Assembly (NCBI GenBank): GCA_022838965.1
Contig: JALHDK010000065.1
Span: 1-17,459 of the forward strand
From: Actinomycetales bacterium
Lineage (GTDB): Bacteria > Actinomycetota > Actinomycetes > Actinomycetales > Actinomycetaceae
Reading direction: 5' to 3'
DNA length: 17,459 nt
Numbering within the stretch: the first letter of the stretch is position 1; each line of letters starts with the position of its first letter. Positions 13,374 to 17,459 of the stretch are shown here, one piece after another. The notes under the pieces were generated by a model that was not told the DNA's origin, did no database searches, and was given only the letters and a program-made list of their open reading frames with translations. The position numbers and the translations under genes were made by a program.

Positions 13374-15113
13374 CTAGATGTTGTGGGTGAGCCGACTGTG
13401 CCGCATGGCGATGGCCTCGGCGGCCACCACGTCCGGCGGTGGGTTCGTGATGTTCCATGTGCCCCGCCCTGTCATCAGGCGATCGGTGAGCGCGGGTGGC
13501 GCGCCGGGGGCGGGGGGCGGCGGGTCGTCGGGGTGGGGCAGCCCGAGCACGTGGCCCACCTCGTGGCCGAGCGTCCAGCCCGAGGCGATCTGGGCGATGA
13601 CGGCGCCCGGCCGGCCCGCCGGGTGCGACGCGCACCCGTTGTAGGAGGGGACGGTCGAGCGCACGAAGTAGACGACGACGTCGTTGGGCCCCGCCCAGTT
13701 CCGGTTGCCGAACAGCGTGTTCTGCTCCGCGGTGGTGCCGCCGGCGCAGGCTCCGACGTCGAGGTCGTTCAGCAGCGGCAGCGTGAGGTTCTCGGTGCTC
13801 ACCCGCTGCACGCGAATACCGAGCAACTCGTAGACCCGCTGCATCTGGGTGATCATCGTGTCCAGCGCCACGCTCGTGGGATTGGTGAGCACCTTCACGT
13901 GCAGCCGCAGGAGACGTTGCCCGAACCCCACGTCATCATTCGCCGTGTTCAGCAGCCACCCGCCCGCGAACCGGGTCCCGTTCGGCGACAGGGTGAGGCC
14001 CGCCATCGACCCGCCCTGGAACCGCAGCACGCCAATGCCCCATGGGCTCGTGACCACCACTTCGTCGCGGCCGTCGTTGTCGAGGTCGTCGACGATGTCG
14101 AACCAGTTGTCCGCCGTGTTCAGGAGCCACCCGCCGAAGCGCGTCCCGTTCGGCGCCAGCCACGGGCACGCGAGCGTGGCACCCGCCACCTCCAGCACCC
14201 CGATCCCCCACGGGCTGATGACGAGCAGTTCAGGGAGGCCGTCACCGTCGAGGTCCCCCACGGGGGCGAAGCGGTTGTCCAGCGTGTTGAGCAGCCAGCC
14301 ACCGAACCGGGTGCCGTTCTGCGCCATCACGCGCGAGTCAAGCCGTGTGCCGGTCCAGGAGAGGACTCCGAGACCCCAGGGGCTGGTGACGAGGAGGTCG
14401 GCGCGGCCGTCACCGGTGTAGTCCGCGGGGGTCCAGAAATGGTTGTCGTTCGTGTTGAGCAGCCAGCCGCCCATCCGGGTGCCGTTGCGGACCACTGTGA
14501 GCGCGGTGAAGGTGCCGCCGGAACGCTTCAGGATCGCGATGCCGGTGGGGCTGGTGACGAGGAGTTCGTCGATGCCGTCGCCGTCGAAGTCCCCGACTGG
14601 CCCGAAGCGGTCGACGGCGGTGTCGAGCCGCCACGTCCCGAACGTGGTGCCGTTGGGCTGGAGGGCGAGGCAACCGAACCCGGTGCCGCGCTGTTCGAGA
14701 ATGCCGATCCCCCACGGACTGGCGACGAACCATTCGTCCCGGCCGTCGCCGTCGAAGTCGCCGGTGGGTCCCATGCGGTTGTCACCGGTGTTGAGCAGCC
14801 AACCATCGAAGCGCGAGCCGTTGGGGGCGAGAGCCGGGCACTGGAAGTCCCCGCCGGCCTTCTCCAGAATCCCGATGCCCCAGGGGCTGGAAACGAGGAT
14901 CTCGGTACGGCCGTCGCCGTCGAAGTCGCCGGTGTCGGTGAACACGTTGTCCGCAGAGTTGAGCAGCCAGCCGCCGAACCGCGTCCCGTTCGGTTTGAGG
15001 GCGGCGGTTGTGATGGTGCCGGCGTTGTAGCTGAGGACGCCGAGACCCCACGGGCTGCGTAGCGGGATGCCGGCGCGACCGGTCCCGTCGAAGTTGTAAC
15101 GGCGAGCGGTCAT
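13374..15113 (-). CDS. Seven-bladed FG-GAP propeller fused to metzincin-type protease
   Basis: A 579-aa protein. Residues ~7-398 are seven tandem repeats of about 56 residues with the pattern DFDGDGRxE..V.SPWGIGIL...L.PNGTRFGGWLLNT.DN. The DxDGDG loops are the calcium-binding type of FG-GAP/VCBS blades, and seven copies suit a closed propeller. The C-terminal part (~400-579) is a zinc peptidase with the extended metzincin motif HEVGHVLGLPH (H517, E518, H521, H527) and a following LM in DRLMTG (M547) that could be the Met-turn. ATG 15113 is preceded by a GGGAGGGGGAG stretch. The next in-frame start upstream (15149) adds no signal peptide, so export is unexplained, which is odd for FG-GAP and metzincin proteins. 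A non-classical route, or a cytoplasmic role with the coupled HEAT-like protein, is possible. Confidence 0.85.
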   Translation of the reverse strand: MTARRYNFDGTGRAGIPLRSPWGLGVLSYNAGTITTAALKPNGTRFGGWLLNSADNVFTDTGDFDGDGRTEILVSSPWGIGILEKAGGDFQCPALAPNGSRFDGWLLNTGDNRMGPTGDFDGDGRDEWFVASPWGIGILEQRGTGFGCLALQPNGTTFGTWRLDTAVDRFGPVGDFDGDGIDELLVTSPTGIAILKRSGGTFTALTVVRNGTRMGGWLLNTNDNHFWTPADYTGDGRADLLVTSPWGLGVLSWTGTRLDSRVMAQNGTRFGGWLLNTLDNRFAPVGDLDGDGLPELLVISPWGIGVLEVAGATLACPWLAPNGTRFGGWLLNTADNWFDIVDDLDNDGRDEVVVTSPWGIGVLRFQGGSMAGLTLSPNGTRFAGGWLLNTANDDVGFGQRLLRLHVKVLTNPTSVALDTMITQMQRVYELLGIRVQRVSTENLTLPLLNDLDVGACAGGTTAEQNTLFGNRNWAGPNDVVVYFVRSTVPSYNGCASHPAGRPGAVIAQIASGWTLGHEVGHVLGLPHPDDPPPPAPGAPPALTDRLMTGRGTWNITNPPPDVVAAEAIAMRHSRLTHNI

Positions 15114-15162
15114 GGGCTCCCCCTCCCGGTGCGGTGCTGCAACGGCCATGCCTGCGGGGGCC

Positions 15163-15191
15163 AGTCTGCCACCGGGTGGCGTGGCTCACAA
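15163..15191 (-). promoter_or_regulatory. Weak candidate promoter of the propeller-protease operon
   Basis: On the minus strand, TTGTGA (15191-15186) and CAGACT (15168-15163) are 17 bases apart and about 50 bases upstream of ATG 15113. The -35 is fair and the -10 is poor. Confidence 0.25.
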
Positions 15192-15300
15192 GGGTCTGGT
15201 GCGATTGGCCCGGGCGCGCGGACGGCGCGCGTGCCTGCACCCCGCCGTGTCTCCTCCTCATCGCTCACTTCGCTGCTGCGAGCGCTGAGTCCCCCCAGCT

Positions 15301-15333
15301 CTGCGCCCACGGCGACGACAGCCGTGGGCGCAG
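15301..15333 (-). terminator. Strong hairpin, terminator of the secreted-protein gene
   Basis: CTGCGCCCACGGC and GCCGTGGGCGCAG pair perfectly over 13 bp around the 7-base loop gacgaca. It lies 39 bases beyond the stop of the minus-strand secreted-protein gene and before the promoter region of the next operon. No T-run follows, as is common in high-GC actinobacteria. Confidence 0.6.
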
Positions 15334-15371
15334 AAGCGTCTGATCAGCGGCGATTCTGGATTCCTGCCCGG

Positions 15372-16085
15372 TCAGGGCAGCATCTCCTCCCCTCGCTGGA
15401 TCGACCCGTCCCGCACGTTGGACAGCTGCGCGCTCTCGAACTGACCGTCGAAGATCGTCCCCAGGTTCTCGCTGACCACCGTGCCGGTTGCGACAGCCTC
15501 GCGGACCATGGACCGGTAGTGCGAGAGCCACCAGTAGTCCTCGCTTCGCGACTTGTTGACGGACATGGTCCGTGTCACGGCACCCACGCCGGTCCACTCC
15601 ACGGCAACGGTAATGACGTCAGTGAGGTCCTCGTTGAGGATCTCCTCCGCCCCGACACACTCATCTCCGTCCCACTCGGTGCAGACGACATCAACCACCA
15701 TGGCGTCGCAGGTGAACTCCAGCGAGGCCGCGGTGAGTTTGCGGTCCATCGTGAAGGCGTCGTCGTCCTCCGCTATGCACCACACCTCGCGCACGATGAC
15801 ATCCGGGTCCTCGAACGGCCCCATAGACGCGAAGGCCACCACGCCCGAGATGGGCACCTCCTTGAGGGGCCTGGTTCCCGGCACGCGGGTTGTCTGGACG
15901 GCGTTCTCCAGGCCCGCCACCGTGAGGTAGCTGCCCTGTTCGGTGATGCCACTGGCTTCGGCGATTAGTCCCCTGAAACTGATGGCAAGCATGTCCGTCG
16001 GCGGCGCCGCACCAGCCGGGACCAGCATGCCAGCGCTCAGAACCAGCCCGAGCGCACCCACTCCCGCGACTCTCCTGACCCGCAT
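15372..16085 (-). CDS. Secreted protein of unknown function
   Basis: The family is not recognised. ATG 16085 follows an AAGGAG ribosome site by about 6-7 bases (237 aa). A classical signal peptide is plain: basic MRVRR, a hydrophobic stretch to about residue 22, and a likely signal peptidase I cut after AGAA (~27). No lipobox Cys is present, so the mature protein should be released or wall-associated. The mature part is mainly beta-like, with four cysteines (C103, C126, C135, C143), enough for two disulfides. It has an acidic patch (CIAEDDDAF, CTEWDGDECVGAEE) and a WWLSHYRSMVREA helix near the C-terminus. It appears monocistronic: a strong hairpin follows it, and a possible terminator lies upstream after the hydrolase gene. 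Confidence 0.75.
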   Translation of the reverse strand: MRVRRVAGVGALGLVLSAGMLVPAGAAPPTDMLAISFRGLIAEASGITEQGSYLTVAGLENAVQTTRVPGTRPLKEVPISGVVAFASMGPFEDPDVIVREVWCIAEDDDAFTMDRKLTAASLEFTCDAMVVDVVCTEWDGDECVGAEEILNEDLTDVITVAVEWTGVGAVTRTMSVNKSRSEDYWWLSHYRSMVREAVATGTVVSENLGTIFDGQFESAQLSNVRDGSIQRGEEMLP

Positions 16086-16211
16086 GGTCGTCTCCTTCCT
16101 CGACCCCGGGCGGCCACTTCATCGCCCGGGTACCCTCCGGCTGCGGGAGCCGAACGCCAGAAGTATGACCCCGCCGTGAGAGTCACATGTGTCGGATCAC
16201 ACACCCAGCCT

Positions 16212-16250
16212 GTGCAGGTGTTGAGGAGCATCTCTGCGCAACCTCTGCAC
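16212..16250 (-). terminator. Possible terminator after the hydrolase gene
   Basis: gtgcag (16212-16217) pairs with ctgcac (16245-16250). gttg and caac extend the stem after a wobble and one mismatch, leaving a 15-base loop. It lies about 73 bases beyond the hydrolase stop on the minus strand. Confidence 0.35.
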
Positions 16251-16322
16251 GTGTCGCGGGCCTCTCCACCTGCCACGCCGCGTCCCGGTCCCGCGCGCCT
16301 GCCCCGCCTCCAGGTGGGGCGC

Positions 16323-17117
16323 CTACTGCCCGACGTCCAGGTACCGCGCCGACCACACCGCCACCACATCCGCCACCCACCGCGCGTCGGCGGCCCGGGT
16401 CAGCAGGTGGTCCGCGCCGTCGAGCGCCACGAAGGACTTCGGGTGCCGCGCCAGGCGGAAGATCTCTGAGGCGTTGTCGATGCTGACCGTGCGGTCCTGC
16501 GGCGAGTGCATCACGAGCAACGCCCTGCCCAGCTCCGTGATCCGCCGGCTCTGCGGCTGCGAGCGGATGTCCTCCAGGAACGCCCTGGTGAGGGTGAACG
16601 GACGGCCGGCGATGCGGACGCCGACGACGCCGTCGTCGGCCACGTCCGCAGCCTCAACTCCCAGCAGGTCGGCCACGTGCCCGGGGTCGCTCGGCGCGGC
16701 GATCGTGACCACGGCCCGCACCTCCGGGATGCCGCCCGCCGCGGCGAGCACCGCGGCGCCGCCGAGGGAGTGTCCGACCAGCAGCTGCGGGGCCTGGCCG
16801 CGCTGGCGGAGGAAGTCGGCGGCGGCGGCGAGGTCCGCGACATCCATCGAGAAGGTGGCCGCGCCGAACGCGCCCTCGGACTCCCCGATGCCGGTGACGT
16901 CGAACCGGAGGACCTGGAAGCCGCGGTCGGTGAGGGCGCGGGCGATGCGGGCCGCCGCGATCGACTCCTTCCCGCACGTGAAGCAGTGCGCCACGATCGC
17001 GGAGGCGCCGGCTGCGGGCGGGGCGGGGCGGCCCGGGAGGGCGATGGCATCGGGGACGTCCAGCAACCCGGCGAGCCTCTGACCGTGTGCCCCCGGGAAC
17101 TCCACCCGCTCCGCCAT
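16323..17117 (-). CDS. Alpha/beta hydrolase, OsmC-associated type without the OsmC domain
   Basis: A cytoplasmic alpha/beta hydrolase of 264 aa. ATG 17117 has GGGAG about 7 bases upstream. Visible features: the oxyanion-region segment AHCFTCGKESIAAARIARAL (~43-62), RFDVTGIGESEG (~71-82), the nucleophile elbow VGHSLGGAA with S117, IAAPSDPGHV (~139-148), the acid loop HSPQDRTV with D208, and the catalytic His in LDGADHLL (H237). This pattern (HCFTC, GESEG, APSDP, HSPxDxTV, DGADHLL) is that of hydrolases often fused to an OsmC peroxide-reductase domain. Here the protein ends right after the hydrolase fold, so it is the stand-alone form. The substrate is unknown; an esterase or thioesterase is likely. 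It follows the quinone oxidoreductase by 51 bases on the same strand, so a shared operon is probable. Confidence 0.87.
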   Translation of the reverse strand: MAERVEFPGAHGQRLAGLLDVPDAIALPGRPAPPAAGASAIVAHCFTCGKESIAAARIARALTDRGFQVLRFDVTGIGESEGAFGAATFSMDVADLAAAADFLRQRGQAPQLLVGHSLGGAAVLAAAGGIPEVRAVVTIAAPSDPGHVADLLGVEAADVADDGVVGVRIAGRPFTLTRAFLEDIRSQPQSRRITELGRALLVMHSPQDRTVSIDNASEIFRLARHPKSFVALDGADHLLTRAADARWVADVVAVWSARYLDVGQ

Positions 17118-17168
17118 GCCCTGACTCCCTTCGTGCCCTGACTCCCGTCGCCGCCGCCGGTCGGCGGG

Positions 17169-17459
17169 TCAGCGCGGCGGCTTGATCTTGCGGACCCGGC
17201 CCGGCGACGCCGCACTCGGCGCAGCCCCGGCAGTTGCGGCCTCCACGGGCCCAACCTCGAGCACGATCTTGCCGAACGTCTTCTCGTCGTTCATCATCCG
17301 GTGCGCCTTGTCCGCGGCCTCCAGCGGCACCACGGCATGCACCACCGGAGTGATCAGGCCCCAGAACTCCCGGGCGTTCGCGACGATCATCGCCTTCTCC
17401 GTCCGCGTCCGCGCCCGGAGCGTGGAGCCGTGGATGGTGAGCCGGCGTGCGAGCAGCTT
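17169..17459 (-). CDS. Zinc-type NAD(P)H:quinone oxidoreductase, C-terminal part
   Basis: The gene runs off the right edge, so only the last 96 residues are visible. KLLARRLTIHGSTLRARTRTEKAMI, FWGLITPVVHAVVPLEAADKAHRMMNDEKTFGKIVLEV is the C-terminus of the PIG3/quinone-oxidoreductase branch of the medium-chain dehydrogenase family. There the GSTLRxR segment and the final GKIVL strand are constant. These enzymes reduce quinones or enones with NAD(P)H. The cofactor-binding Rossmann fold lies outside the window. After GKIVLEV the protein continues with about 25 Ala/Pro-rich and then basic residues (RVRKIKPPR), a tail most relatives lack. The hydrolase gene lies 51 bases downstream. Confidence 0.88.
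   Translation of the reverse strand, partial: KLLARRLTIHGSTLRARTRTEKAMIVANAREFWGLITPVVHAVVPLEAADKAHRMMNDEKTFGKIVLEVGPVEAATAGAAPSAASPGRVRKIKPPR

Noticed and set aside
13383..15062. Long + strand open frame opposite the propeller-protease
   Set aside because: It mirrors the 168-bp blade repeats in antisense. The minus strand carries DxDGDG and HExxHxxGxxH motifs.
16184..16191. cacatgtg palindrome upstream of the secreted-protein gene as an operator
   Set aside because: Eight bases is short enough to occur by chance, and no promoter elements could be placed around it.
16215..16226. Fifth palindrome copy suggested by a 12-base match caggtgttgagg
   Set aside because: Only one arm segment matches and the conserved centre is absent. 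The sequence is better explained as part of the local hairpin 16212-16250.

Overview
The window looks like chromosomal DNA from a high-GC actinobacterium; Micrococcales or a relative is only a guess. The reasons are very GC-rich coding, frequent GTG starts, a ThrE-type exporter, long Pro/Ala/Gly-rich linkers and strong AGGAGG-type ribosome sites. The first ~285 bases do not fit: they encode the start of a proteobacterial-type NRPS adenylation domain on the + strand and run without a gap into a minus-strand glycosyltransferase that stops mid-domain. This is most simply an assembly chimera, or else a rearrangement.

Layout. 1-1858: NRPS fragment and a 3'-truncated GT2 membrane glycosyltransferase (-). 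1859-2471: non-coding, with hairpins and a 31-bp tandem repeat. 2472-3595: a divergent pair, a PqqD-like protein (-) and a GyrI-like small-molecule-binding protein (+). 3596-4088: tandem repeats leading into a 91-bp palindromic element. 4089-8398: two paralogous genes of unknown function (+) on either side of a ThrE-family exporter gene (-). The second paralog is preceded by a ~250-bp satellite carrying three more copies of the palindrome. 8575-12845: a probable operon (+) of a small zinc-finger protein, a membrane-anchored caspase-like peptidase with HEAT-like repeats, and a membrane-anchored FecR-domain protein with two Ig-like beta domains. 12913-15113: a convergent pair (-) of a seven-bladed FG-GAP propeller fused to a metzincin-type protease, and a small HEAT-like protein. 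15372-16085: a secreted protein of unknown function (-). 16323-17459: an alpha/beta hydrolase and the C-terminal end of a zinc-type quinone oxidoreductase (-).

The most interesting parts are the caspase/FecR operon, which faces a second protease operon across a palindromic terminator; the palindrome family tied to the two paralogs; and in-frame tandem-repeat expansions in the linkers of at least five unrelated neighbouring genes. The caspase operon resembles a regulated-proteolysis or conflict module (inference), with the peptidase and FecR protein probably meeting at the membrane. No transposase, integrase, CRISPR array, tRNA or rRNA gene was recognised.
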